The translations under genes and the position numbers were made by a program. Below the pieces are notes generated by a model, which did not search any database, was not told the origin of the DNA, and saw nothing but the letters and a program-made list of their open reading frames with translations. Of a DNA stretch of 64,000 nt, positions 52,822 to 61,426 are shown in pieces (the stretch's first letter is position 1; every line of letters starts with the position of its first letter). The DNA comes from Singulisphaera acidiphila DSM 18658 (lineage in GTDB: Bacteria; Planctomycetota; Planctomycetia; Isosphaerales; Isosphaeraceae): contig NC_019892.1 of assembly GCF_000242455.2 (NCBI RefSeq), positions 8,256,744-8,320,743 of the forward strand, read 5' to 3'.

Positions 52822-54096
52822 TCAGTGCTCGGAAGCCGGCAGCTTCGCCTCGACCAGATCCCACGCTTCGCCGCGAGGACTTCGCGAGGATCGATGGCTC
52901 AAGTGGAGAATGGATTCGGTGTGCCGCGGATCCCATCCCGGGTCGAATTCTCCGAACGCCGCAAGCAAGGCCCGCGCGGAGTTCGACCAGGTGAACTGAG
53001 CCGCCCGGCGAAAGGCCGTGCGTGCCAGTTCATCGCGCGCGGCCGGGTCCTCGAAGATCCGCCGCACGGCTCTTGCGATCGCGCCCACATCGGTCGGGTC
53101 AAAAAAGAGGCCAGCGTCCCCAACCACTTCGGGCAAGGAACCCGCCGTGCTCGAGATCACCGGGGTTCCGCAAGCCATGGCCTCGACCGGAGGCAGACCG
53201 AACCCTTCCATCAAGGAGGGGTGAGCCAGCACATAGGCCCGACTGTAGAGATAGGCCAGGTCTTCGTCGGGCACGAACCCGGTGAACAAAACGCGGCCGT
53301 CCAGTCCGAACCGCTCCACCGCCGCCCGCAGTTCGGGAACGTGCGTGTGGAAGACGTCGCCGGTGTCGCCGACCAGAACCAGGCGAACGTCCGCAGGCGC
53401 AGCGGCCGCGAACGCCTCGATCAGCCGTGACAAGTTCTTATGTGGGCTCAGCCCCCCAACATAGAGCACGTACCGGCTTCCCGACTCGAGCCCGTAGCGG
53501 GCCAGGACCGCATCCGACTCCGGACCTCGGGGCCGGGGGCGAAATTCCGCGCCTGGGCCCTCGCTCACCACACAGATCTTCTCGGCGGGCAAGCGGAACC
53601 AGGCGATCAGATCAAGTCGGGCCGACTCCGAAACGGTGACGATCCGATCGGCCCAGCAGGCCGCGGCATGCTCCTTGAGCATCCAGGAAAGCCGCCCTTG
53701 CCAGGTCGGAAAGACGAGTTCAGGGTGGGCGAGCGCCAGGGTGTCGTGCATCGTGACCACGACATGCTTGACGTTCCAGACCGGGAAGAACGTGTAAGTC
53801 GCCGGGAAATAGATCAGGTCGATGCCCGCGTTCGCAACCGCCTTGCCCATCGAGAACATGTCCCGAACCCGCCGTCGGCCGGTCGCGGAGGCGGCATTGG
53901 TCGGGGCCTCCCCCACATCCACCAGCACCGTCTCGAAGCAAGCGGGGACCGAGGCGGTCGCCGCCGAAGGGCGATCGATGAACACGACGATCTCATGAGG
54001 GTTCGGCACGTCCGCCAGCGCGTCCAGGACCTGTCGGGCGAAGCGACCAAACCCACGTCGGTTCGCCAGGCAGCTTCCATCGATTCCCACTCGCAT
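52822..54096 (-). CDS. GT4 family glycosyltransferase
   Basis: A 424-residue mannosyltransferase-like GT4 protein. RVGIDGSCLANRRGFGRFAR at the start resembles WbaZ/mannosyltransferase-type enzymes; MHDTLALAHPE, ADRIVTVSESARLDL and YVGGLSPHKNLSRLIEAF are standard GT-B landmarks. HPSLMEGFGLPPVEAMACG carries the EX7E pair. ATG 54096 has AGGAGG upstream; the longer frame is not needed. Gaps of 131 bp on one side and 114 bp on the other keep it in the same run as its neighbours. Confidence 0.88.
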   Translation of the reverse strand: MRVGIDGSCLANRRGFGRFARQVLDALADVPNPHEIVVFIDRPSAATASVPACFETVLVDVGEAPTNAASATGRRRVRDMFSMGKAVANAGIDLIYFPATYTFFPVWNVKHVVVTMHDTLALAHPELVFPTWQGRLSWMLKEHAAACWADRIVTVSESARLDLIAWFRLPAEKICVVSEGPGAEFRPRPRGPESDAVLARYGLESGSRYVLYVGGLSPHKNLSRLIEAFAAAAPADVRLVLVGDTGDVFHTHVPELRAAVERFGLDGRVLFTGFVPDEDLAYLYSRAYVLAHPSLMEGFGLPPVEAMACGTPVISSTAGSLPEVVGDAGLFFDPTDVGAIARAVRRIFEDPAARDELARTAFRRAAQFTWSNSARALLAAFGEFDPGWDPRHTESILHLSHRSSRSPRGEAWDLVEAKLPASEH

Positions 54097-54210
54097 GGCG
54101 AAGACCTCCTCTTCGGCCGGGTGGCCCATCCCTCGAAGGCCGCGACAGCAGCCCTCAACCTCAATCGAGCTCGCCAAGAGCCTCTCTCAGCAGGCAAGTC
54201 CGACAGACAG

Positions 54211-54999
54211 TCACCGTTCGTCATTGCGAGAGACCAAGAGCATCGTGCTATGCCCAAACGGCAGCCGCGCGTTCAAACGGCCCGCGACCACCGCTTCGGC
54301 GGTGGCGACGCTCCCCATCAGCCGGTTCACCCAGGGATGCGGCAACCGAATTCTCAGACCTCCCCCCGAGGGATGACTGCTCGGACCGGCTCGGCCCGAC
54401 CGGACCAGGCGACCACGCAGCTCCTGAACCAAGGCGGGAAGACAGTTGGCATGAGTCGCATGGCTAACCGTGAACCCGGAGACCTCGAAAACTTTCACCA
54501 AGGCTCCAAGCCTGTACCCCCCCTCGACTGCTGGGGACGCCGAGGTCCACGCTTGCGCGTTTGAACGCACCAGGGCAACTCCGCCGGGTGCGAGCACCCG
54601 GTACAACTCATCCGCTGCGCGGCGGTCGCCGTCTTGGGGAAGATGCTGGAGCACATCAAAGCACGTAATGACATCAAACCTTGACTTTCCAAACGGCAAG
54701 TCGAGAGCGCTCCCTCGGACCAAGGGGAAGGCGTGCCGACGTCGGGCATGCGCGAGGGCCTCGGCGCTGGGGTCGAGCCCGACCACGGAACCGATTTCAG
54801 GGCGGCAGGCCAATCGGAGCGCCGTCTGTCCGGTGCCACAGCCGACGTCGAGTGCGGCCAACCCCTGGCGACCGCGAAGCGTAGCGTCCAGCCAGTGGGC
54901 CCCGAGCCGCCACATTCCGAGCGACCACCAGTGCGCTGCTTCGACTTCGGCGAGCCGATCGAAGTAAGCCGGTTGTTCGATGGTCAAAACAGCCGTCAT
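54211..54999 (-). CDS. SAM-dependent methyltransferase
   Basis: A 262-residue class-I methyltransferase. Motif I is LDVGCGTGQTALRLACRPE, motif II is the acidic end GLDPSAEALAHARRR, and FDVITCFDVLQHLP plus VLAPGGVALVRSNA are the later motifs. The C-terminal part (from about residue 190) is basic and hydrophobic. ATG 54999 overlaps the flippase stop by 4 bp (ATGA), so it is translationally coupled to it. It probably methylates a sugar or lipid of the polysaccharide; the target is unknown. Confidence 0.85.
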   Translation of the reverse strand: MTAVLTIEQPAYFDRLAEVEAAHWWSLGMWRLGAHWLDATLRGRQGLAALDVGCGTGQTALRLACRPEIGSVVGLDPSAEALAHARRRHAFPLVRGSALDLPFGKSRFDVITCFDVLQHLPQDGDRRAADELYRVLAPGGVALVRSNAQAWTSASPAVEGGYRLGALVKVFEVSGFTVSHATHANCLPALVQELRGRLVRSGRAGPSSHPSGGGLRIRLPHPWVNRLMGSVATAEAVVAGRLNARLPFGHSTMLLVSRNDER

Positions 55000-56297
55000 G
55001 GCAAGAGCCCCCGCAAGCGATGCCGCCAGAGATACCAACGGGGCGAGAGGCCAAGCTTGGCCAGCATCCGCAAGCCGCCGACCGCCGCGACGATCTCGAT
55101 CGCAAGCAAGGCCCACCCCACTCCCCAAGGCCCCGCCCAGGCTGCCGCGGCAGGGACAAGGACCAGGGCCAAGAGCACGAGACCGACCGTCTGGTCGAAC
55201 ACCCAAGACTCGCGCCGGCAGGCAGTCAAGGCCGCCTGGATGAAGCTCGCCGTCAGCAGCCAGGGGAGCCGCGCTGCGATCAGGACGAGCCAGGGCCCCC
55301 CCTCTCGATAGTGCTCGCCAAACAAAAGCGGCATCCAGCGCCCGGCCATGACCATCAGCACCAGCACCGCAGGCAGGCTCAGCCCCCAGATCCGGACCAG
55401 CGAATCCTCAATCAAACCCCGAGCAAGATTCGCCCCGCACGCCCATTGTCGCGCGATCGCAGGCGCAAGTGAGGCCGGTAAGACAAGGCCCAGAGCCACA
55501 AACCCGAACACGATCCGCCTCGCGGCCGCATACGAGCCAAGCTCCGCGCTGGCCCACCAGCCCAGCACCAGCAGGTCGGCTCCATAGAGACTGACACGGC
55601 CAAACCGGGTCACCCCCGCAATGGCGCCTCGGCGGGCCACGACAATCCAGGCCCGTTTGCGGAATCGGACCCGAGGCCAGCCAAGCTGACCCAAGTGCCA
55701 GGCCAACGGAACGATCGTTCCGGCCACTTCGGCAAAGACGACGCTCCATGCCGCCCGGAGGAGGTCGCCCGGGTTACGGACCAGGCTCACCGCGAGGCCG
55801 ACATAGGCCAACGAACGTACCCCTTGCGCCAGGGCGATCCACCCGAAACGCCCCGAAGCGCGGAGACCAACGTCAGTCACCAGGGCCGAAGGGATCAGGA
55901 TCAGGCCGGCGATCGCCACGACCGGTCCGCGCTCGGGGCCGGCCAGCACAGCCAAGCCAAGGATCAACGCATACCCCGTCAATGCGGCCAGACCACGGAG
56001 ACCAATGAGCACATCAGTGAGTGGTCGAATCAGCGAAGGCCGACGCGCGGCTTCGCGATAGACGATGACGTCCACCCCACCGCGAACCAACACCAGGAGC
56101 CAGGCCGCGACGGCTGCGGCGTATTCCAGCCGAGCGAAGCTCGCCGGGCCCAACCGACGCGCCAGGTGAACCATCACGGCAAATCCGAGAAGGTTCGCTA
56201 CCAGCTCCGCCACGAGCACCCAGCGCAGTCCTCTCGGACGCCGGGACACCGACTTCGGGCCGACACGAGCAACCGTTCTCGGGCGACTGGCCGTCAT
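54996..56297 (-). CDS. Polysaccharide flippase-like membrane protein (MATE/MVF fold)
   Basis: A 433-residue protein with about 12-14 membrane helices, typical of Wzx-type or O-antigen flippases. After a basic N-terminus come GLRWVLVAELVANLLGFAVM and ARLEYAAAVAAWLLVLVRGG, then repeating pairs of helices to the end (WALLAIEIVAAVGGLRMLAK). It would carry lipid-linked sugar repeats across the cytoplasmic membrane. It starts 2 bp behind the stop of the upstream methyltransferase (ATG 56297, AAGGAGGGG upstream) and ends in an ATGA overlap, fixing its place in the operon. Confidence 0.82.
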   Translation of the reverse strand: MTASRPRTVARVGPKSVSRRPRGLRWVLVAELVANLLGFAVMVHLARRLGPASFARLEYAAAVAAWLLVLVRGGVDVIVYREAARRPSLIRPLTDVLIGLRGLAALTGYALILGLAVLAGPERGPVVAIAGLILIPSALVTDVGLRASGRFGWIALAQGVRSLAYVGLAVSLVRNPGDLLRAAWSVVFAEVAGTIVPLAWHLGQLGWPRVRFRKRAWIVVARRGAIAGVTRFGRVSLYGADLLVLGWWASAELGSYAAARRIVFGFVALGLVLPASLAPAIARQWACGANLARGLIEDSLVRIWGLSLPAVLVLMVMAGRWMPLLFGEHYREGGPWLVLIAARLPWLLTASFIQAALTACRRESWVFDQTVGLVLLALVLVPAAAAWAGPWGVGWALLAIEIVAAVGGLRMLAKLGLSPRWYLWRHRLRGLLP

Positions 56298-56299
56298 GG

Positions 56300-57307
56300 T
56301 CACGCCGCCCCTCCTTTGGTCGCATTCAACTCCCAGAGCGGGCCAATGGCGCGAAGGAGGGCCCGCGTGAGGCGATGCTTTCGCGCAGCGGAATAGACCC
56401 GGATCCCGCGTCGCTGACGGAGGGGAAGCGAACGGGCCCATGTTTCGGGCACGCCCGGCACGTCGACCTCAATCCCTCGCAGTCCGGCCGCCCGCGCAAG
56501 CTGCCCTGCCTCGTTGGCCGAGAGGGTTCGCGGCGGCCAAACCTGCCGCAGCCGCAGCCGCAAGTAGCTGGGAACCCACTGTCTCGGCAGCCAGCCCAGG
56601 CCCCAGAGACCGACGTGCGGGTCGGTCGTCAACGTGAAGCGATTGGGCGACCAGACGATCAGGCGTCCCCCCGGCTTGAGCACGCGGACCCACTCGCGCA
56701 AGGCTTGCCCTGGGTCGTCGAGATGCTCGATCAGGCTGTCGGCGACCACCGCGTCGAACTGGTCGTCGGACCAGGGAAGGCGCTCGGCCGATGCCGCCAC
56801 CAAGGTTCCCGATAGCCCTCGGTCAGTCAATCGTCTCCGCGCCACGACCAGCCACCGCGACGCGATATCCACCCCTTCGATCGACCGACCCGACCGCAAG
56901 GCCGGCACAAGCAACCCCCCCGTGCCGCAGCCAACCTCGAGGATGGCCCCCTCACGCGGCAACCGCGTGGCGAGCGCCTCACCCCGGGCCTCGGCCCCGG
57001 CGATGTGCCGCAGGAACCGTCCTCGGCGCGCGTCGAGCACGTCATCGGTAATCGCATAGTACGCCTCGGCCAATCCCTGCAAGTCCGTCTCGGGCTCCAG
57101 CGCATGCAGCCGCTCGGCCTTCGCTCGCTCAGCCTTGAGGTCGAGATAGCGGTCGGATTTCAGCCGAAGATCGACCAGCCCCGCTACCAGCGGAAACGAC
57201 CGCCCACAGCCGGTGCAAACCGGCCCCTCGGTGCGGTCGAGCAGCACCCCACGGCAGGCCGGGCATGCGAGCGTCGTTCCTTGTTCGACCAAATGATGAT
57301 GATCCAT
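56300..57307 (-). CDS. Methyltransferase with N-terminal zinc ribbon
   Basis: A 335-residue class-I methyltransferase. A four-cysteine knuckle at the N-terminus (ACPACRG and CTGCGRSF, Trm112-like) precedes the SAM domain: LEVGCGTGGLLVPALRSG, VDIASRWLVVARRRL, FDAVVADSLIEHLDDP and VLKPGGRLIVWSPN. A basic C-terminal extension of about 90 residues follows. ATG 57307 is the only good start. This layout is common in surface-polysaccharide clusters. Its target is unknown. Confidence 0.85.
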   Translation of the reverse strand: MDHHHLVEQGTTLACPACRGVLLDRTEGPVCTGCGRSFPLVAGLVDLRLKSDRYLDLKAERAKAERLHALEPETDLQGLAEAYYAITDDVLDARRGRFLRHIAGAEARGEALATRLPREGAILEVGCGTGGLLVPALRSGRSIEGVDIASRWLVVARRRLTDRGLSGTLVAASAERLPWSDDQFDAVVADSLIEHLDDPGQALREWVRVLKPGGRLIVWSPNRFTLTTDPHVGLWGLGWLPRQWVPSYLRLRLRQVWPPRTLSANEAGQLARAAGLRGIEVDVPGVPETWARSLPLRQRRGIRVYSAARKHRLTRALLRAIGPLWELNATKGGAA

Positions 57308-57399
57308 GAAACGTCAAGATTCCCGTGAATTTCCGCGGAGCCCCAAGAGAGAAATTTGCTCAAAGCAGGTGTATGAAGCCCAGCTTGTTCCTGCTGCAA

Positions 57400-57416
57400 G
57401 GTAGGCATGGCCCACC
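57400..57416. repeat. Dispersed palindromic repeat, copy 4
   Basis: GGTAGGCATGGCCCACC shares the 14-mer GGTAGGCATGGCCC with copy 1 at 27862. Nearby an AGCAGG/CCTGCT pair (57364-57369 and 57390-57395) forms another hairpin in the 125-bp gap inside the operon. Confidence 0.45.
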
Positions 57417-57432
57417 AAGACACCTGCTCACA

Positions 57433-58209
57433 CTACGCGGACAATTCAAATCTCCAGGAGAAAGGATGAGTCATCGCCCCCCGACCTTCGCGCAAGGTTC
57501 GCCGAAGCCGAAGCCAGCCTTGGAGACGGCCGGTAGCCAGGCGATCCAGGACGCGACGCGAGCGAAGGTAAAAGGCGTCGATCCGCGAGATCTGATGGAG
57601 ATCCTGCTCGCTGTTGGCCGTGTCGAGCCGAGTGCCGAAGGCTGCGGCGAAGTGCCGCCGAGCGGCCTGGCGGATCCTTGGGTTCGAGCGACCATAAGGG
57701 TAAGCGAACAGGGGACAAGGGCGACCGAGACGCTGTTCGATCGCGTCGCGCGACCCGCGCAACTCCTCGTCGAGTTGCCCGTCATCGCAACGGTCGAGCG
57801 GCAGGTGCGTGCGCCCGTGCGCGGCGAACCGGAACCCGAGCGACCCCAGCGATTCAAGCTCCGACCAGGAGAGCAACGGCCCTCGAGGAACATGCGCGGG
57901 CTGGCCCGGCCAGCCGTTGTCGGAGCCGACCCGATCGGTGACCAGGAAGACCGTCGCGGTGGCCCGATACCGTGCCACCACGTCGGCCACCTCGACGATC
58001 GATCGAAGTCCATCGTCAATCGTGAGGGCAAACCCCCGCTCGACCGGGGGACGGCCCTGCGCGATCCAGGACGCAAGGTCCACCGCCTGGAAGCCTGCGC
58101 TGGTGAGCGTCGAGAGGGTCTCGGCGAACCATGCGGGATCGGTCGCGGTGACACCCCCCGTCGCATCAAATGCGTGGTAGGTCAAGATCGGCAAACCGCC
58201 GGCTCTCAT
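57433..58209 (-). CDS. Polysaccharide deacetylase (CE4 NodB-like)
   Basis: A 258-residue carbohydrate esterase 4 domain. The metal-dependent N-acetyl hydrolysis motif is present as LTIDDGLRS (usually TFDDG), with the second motif AAHGRTHLPL (HxxxH) and FAYPYGRSN as the third. GGLPILTYHAFD leads in. There is no signal peptide, so it probably acts on a lipid-linked sugar in the cytoplasm or is exported in another way. Its ATG (58209) overlaps the previous gene's stop (ATGA), showing coupling. It likely removes acetyl groups from amino sugars of the polysaccharide. Confidence 0.85.
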   Translation of the reverse strand: MRAGGLPILTYHAFDATGGVTATDPAWFAETLSTLTSAGFQAVDLASWIAQGRPPVERGFALTIDDGLRSIVEVADVVARYRATATVFLVTDRVGSDNGWPGQPAHVPRGPLLSWSELESLGSLGFRFAAHGRTHLPLDRCDDGQLDEELRGSRDAIEQRLGRPCPLFAYPYGRSNPRIRQAARRHFAAAFGTRLDTANSEQDLHQISRIDAFYLRSRRVLDRLATGRLQGWLRLRRTLREGRGAMTHPFSWRFELSA

Positions 58210-59306
58210 CCCCAGGGCTCCTGGGCCACGCCCACGGGTTCGCCAGCGACGATCCGGACCTGCCGTTCCTTGAGCGGGATCTCCTGCCCCAACGTATTCG
58301 AGCGGTAGACCGCGTCGATCATCTCGGTCACGCGACAGCCGTCCCAGCCGGTCGCTTCCAACCGAGGCTGCGTTCCCCCTGGCTTGGTGACGAACGCTTC
58401 CATCTCCCGAACGAGCGACCGCTCACAGCCGAAGAGACCGCGAAACCGCCGTTCGGAGACCCGCTCCGCCAGGTATCGCTTGGTGATCCGCCGACCGGTT
58501 TCGAGCACGCCCGTCAGCTTCCAAGGGGCCGTCTCGATGTGCAATCGGCCCTCGGTCCCGCGAATGTCGATCGTCAAGTAGCCTTTGGGAAGGGTCCAGG
58601 AGGAGCGGACCTCGGCGGTCCCGCGATCGTGGTCGCGGAACCAGGCAGTCGCCTCCGACTCGCACCCCTCCGGCAAGCCCAAGGGGTTGCTCACATTCCC
58701 ACGCGCAGCCACCACCTCACCGAGGAAGCGGCGGACCAAGTCGCAGGCGTGTGGGCCATTGTCCATCAGGGTACCGCCCCCCGCCCGAGAAATATCGGTG
58801 TGCCAGCTTCGGAGAAACTCAGGGGAGGCCATGTGGCCAATCTCAGCCTCGACGTGCTCGACCCGGCCGATCGCCCAGTCGCTAACCAGTGCCAAGGCAT
58901 CACGGATCGGCGGATAGAAGCGATGGTTCAGGCCCGTGGCCAGACGGAATTGAAGCTCATCGGCGCGGTGAGCGAGTTGGCGGGCCTCTTCCGGCCGCAC
59001 GGTGAGCGGCTTCTCACAGAGGACCCCCTTCCCTGCCTCCAGGGCCATGCTCGCCTGCTCAAAGTGATCGGCGTGAGGGGTGGCGATCACGACGGCGTCG
59101 ACTTCGTCCCACGACAGCGCAGAGGCATAGTCGGCGACGACACGGACCCCATGCTGACGACCCACAACCTTGGCGACTTCGGGGTTGGCGTCGTGGACCG
59201 CGACGAGCCGGCAGCCGCGCGCCGCCATGATCGCGGCCGCGCGCTGCGCTCCGAGGAAACCCGCTCCCACCACCAGGAATCCCACTCCGAGCCCGTTGGC
59301 TTCCAT
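58206..59306 (-). CDS. Gfo/Idh/MocA family oxidoreductase
   Basis: A 366-residue NAD(P)-dependent oxidoreductase. VGFLVVGAGFLGAQRAAAIM is the Rossmann motif, and VLCEKPLTVRPEEAR the conserved EKP block with the catalytic Lys. HACDLVRRFL is a family mark further on. Members make or oxidise nucleotide-sugar precursors. It couples to the deacetylase by ATGA, so the two may work on the same sugar, for example oxidation followed by deacetylation. The exact sugar is inferred only. Confidence 0.87.
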   Translation of the reverse strand: MEANGLGVGFLVVGAGFLGAQRAAAIMAARGCRLVAVHDANPEVAKVVGRQHGVRVVADYASALSWDEVDAVVIATPHADHFEQASMALEAGKGVLCEKPLTVRPEEARQLAHRADELQFRLATGLNHRFYPPIRDALALVSDWAIGRVEHVEAEIGHMASPEFLRSWHTDISRAGGGTLMDNGPHACDLVRRFLGEVVAARGNVSNPLGLPEGCESEATAWFRDHDRGTAEVRSSWTLPKGYLTIDIRGTEGRLHIETAPWKLTGVLETGRRITKRYLAERVSERRFRGLFGCERSLVREMEAFVTKPGGTQPRLEATGWDGCRVTEMIDAVYRSNTLGQEIPLKERQVRIVAGEPVGVAQEPWG

Positions 59307-59342
59307 GCCCGCCTCCTCTGAGTAGACGCCTTCAGTCGTTCG

Positions 59343-60296
59343 TCATGCGACCGTCCGCCCTCGCGCGGGGGGTCCCAACCACGTTCCCGCTGTCTCGCCC
59401 GCCGACCAGGCCGCAAGCAAGAGCGACAAGGAGGGTACGGCAGACAGCCAAGGCCCGATCCCTCGACCGCGCCTGGTCAAAGTCGCGGTAATCCGCCGAA
59501 TCAAGATTGCCGGGACCAGAGGCGCGGCGGCCGAGCGGATCAATCGCTCGGACCAGCTCATCCGTCCCCCTCGAGCCGCCCCGTAATGCCGGGCATGATC
59601 CCGGCGCTGACGCAGAGCCAGGCTCAAACCCCCTCCCCCTTGAAACTCGACCGCAGCCTCGCTGGCCATCGCCAAGCTTGCCCCTCGTTCGCGCAACCGA
59701 CGGTGGATCTCCACTTCCCAGAACCCAGCCTCCCAGAGGGCTTCGAGCCCTCCGAGCGCATCACGGCGATAGAGAGCGTTATCGCCAGGGGGCTCGAACT
59801 GCTCGACCTTAGGCAGTGGCCTGAGATAGTTCACATATCGTAAGAGATAGACAGCCCGATCGGCGGCTGAGAGCCGGGGAGCCGGGTCGATCGGTCCTCC
59901 GACGGCAGCGGCCCCGGTCGATTCAAGGCATCCACGCAAGGACTCGAGCCAACCGCAACTCGGAATCATCTGTGCGGTCGAGAACGCAACCAGTGGCGAG
60001 TGGGACGCATTGAGGCCGTCGCGCCAAAGTTCAGGGGCCAACGTGCCGGGCGGCTTTCGGAGGATCCGAAGACCGGGAAACAAGGCCCTGGCCCGATCAG
60101 CTGACCCATCACTTGACGCATCGGCAAGGATCACTTCACCTTGCTTGCCAACTTCTTCAAGGAACCGAGCCAGACTCGCGGCGATCGTCGCGTTCGCCTC
60201 GATCGAGGCGAGCACCACGGAAACCGTGGATGATTCCCCTGATCGAATCACTCGGTTCACAACCGATTGAGGCCCGGCCTCGTCGACTCGGTTCAT
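59343..60296 (-). CDS. GT2 family glycosyltransferase
   Basis: A 317-residue inverting GT-A enzyme. The donor-binding start is VSVVLASIEANATIAASLAR, with ILADASSDGSADRAR at the first Asp motif. The usual DXD appears weakened (AFSTAQMIPSCGWLE), while FEPPGDNALYRRDAL and AGFWEVEIHRRLRERG fit the acceptor side. The last 60 residues are basic and hydrophobic, possibly a membrane anchor. ATG 60296 overlaps the upstream stop by 4 bp (ATGA). Confidence 0.82.
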   Translation of the reverse strand: MNRVDEAGPQSVVNRVIRSGESSTVSVVLASIEANATIAASLARFLEEVGKQGEVILADASSDGSADRARALFPGLRILRKPPGTLAPELWRDGLNASHSPLVAFSTAQMIPSCGWLESLRGCLESTGAAAVGGPIDPAPRLSAADRAVYLLRYVNYLRPLPKVEQFEPPGDNALYRRDALGGLEALWEAGFWEVEIHRRLRERGASLAMASEAAVEFQGGGGLSLALRQRRDHARHYGAARGGRMSWSERLIRSAAAPLVPAILIRRITATLTRRGRGIGPWLSAVPSLSLLLAAWSAGETAGTWLGPPARGRTVA

Positions 60297-61426
60297 GACG
60301 AGACGACCTTCCCGGGGCAACTGACCCTGCTGTGCGGCCCTCGATAGACTGAGGCCGAGAGCCGATCCCAGTGGCGCTGGACGACGTGGTTCGAGTGCGG
60401 CACAAGCGGTCGCTTGACCTGATCGATCGGATCGCCGACAACGTTGATGGCCGACAGGTCGGCGACCCCCAGCCCTGCCTCTTGAGCATAGCGCAGGTAG
60501 CCGATTTGCAGCGGGTCAAAGCCCATGACGGCGGCCGCAACGGCGTCGACCGCGACGGCGTCGGTCCCCGCGATCACGGTCCCAAGCCGGACGGGCGTGC
60601 CGTGCTTTGGTCCTTCACGGTGCATGGCCGTGAACGCATCAACCACACTGATGTGCGGTTTCACCCGCCTGGCCAGCGCGACGAGGTTGCGGTTCATCGC
60701 CTCGACGGAGTGGAGATAGGCGAGATCGGCCGCCGACAGGCTCTCGAACGTGTCGCGCCCGGCGAGCCCGCGCAAAATCGTCCGCGCGTTCTTGACGCGG
60801 CCCATCAGGCGGGTCAGCCGATTGACGACGACGTTATCCTGTTTGAGGAAGTCGACGACCATTTTTTTCCAGCCACGATATCCGTTCCCCCCCGCGGCAT
60901 GACCGTGCATCATGATCCGATCGGCGAGGTGGATACTGGAGAGCATATTTTTGAGGCTGAAGGTGACCATCGCGGTGACGTGAGTCTTGGCCAGGGCAAG
61001 CGAAACGCGGCAGGTCGACTCGTCGATCGTGCGTGAGAGCCGAGCGACCCGCGTGCAACCGTCGACGCCGATCAGCTCGATCGGCTTCCACTCATTCTCA
61101 TCGCGATTGAGGTCGAGGAAGTCAACGGGTCGACCGAATGTTTCGCGATGGTAGCCGAACCGGACGAATCCGGCCGTCGCGTCACTGGCCCCCTCGGCCA
61201 CAGTGGCATGACGTGCCCCTGAGGCGAACAGGGAGTCGAGCGTGGCCGAGAGGATATCGGCATGGGTCGAAGGAAGCTGGTTCTGATGACTGACGAGGTT
61301 CGGTTTGACCAAGACCTCGGGAGTCACGCACGCGCGAAGGTCGTCGGCGACCAGAGCGAGCGCCTGCGCGGCGGCACCGCGACGGTTATCGCTCCGGACG
61401 ACGGCCACGTTCACCGTTTTGTCCAT
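60293..61426 (-). CDS. DUF362 domain protein
   Basis: A 377-residue DUF362 protein. VLVKPNLVSHQNQLPSTHAD at about residue 40 and ATVAEGASDATAGFVRFGY are family marks; VSLALAKTHVTAMVTFSLKN and GTVIAGTDAVAVDAVAAAVM follow. Many relatives carry a 4Fe-4S ferredoxin tail; none is visible here. ATG 61426 has GGAGGC upstream. It overlaps the upstream glycosyltransferase by 16 bp and the next by ATGA, so it is translated as part of the polysaccharide operon. No biochemical role can be stated. Confidence 0.85.
   Translation of the reverse strand: MDKTVNVAVVRSDNRRGAAAQALALVADDLRACVTPEVLVKPNLVSHQNQLPSTHADILSATLDSLFASGARHATVAEGASDATAGFVRFGYHRETFGRPVDFLDLNRDENEWKPIELIGVDGCTRVARLSRTIDESTCRVSLALAKTHVTAMVTFSLKNMLSSIHLADRIMMHGHAAGGNGYRGWKKMVVDFLKQDNVVVNRLTRLMGRVKNARTILRGLAGRDTFESLSAADLAYLHSVEAMNRNLVALARRVKPHISVVDAFTAMHREGPKHGTPVRLGTVIAGTDAVAVDAVAAAVMGFDPLQIGYLRYAQEAGLGVADLSAINVVGDPIDQVKRPLVPHSNHVVQRHWDRLSASVYRGPHSRVSCPGKVVSS

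Noticed and set aside
53440-54564. 374-codon plus-strand frame over the GT4 and methyltransferase genes
   Set aside because: Composition is Arg/Gly/Asp-rich with no motif, and the two minus-strand genes have good starts and motifs.
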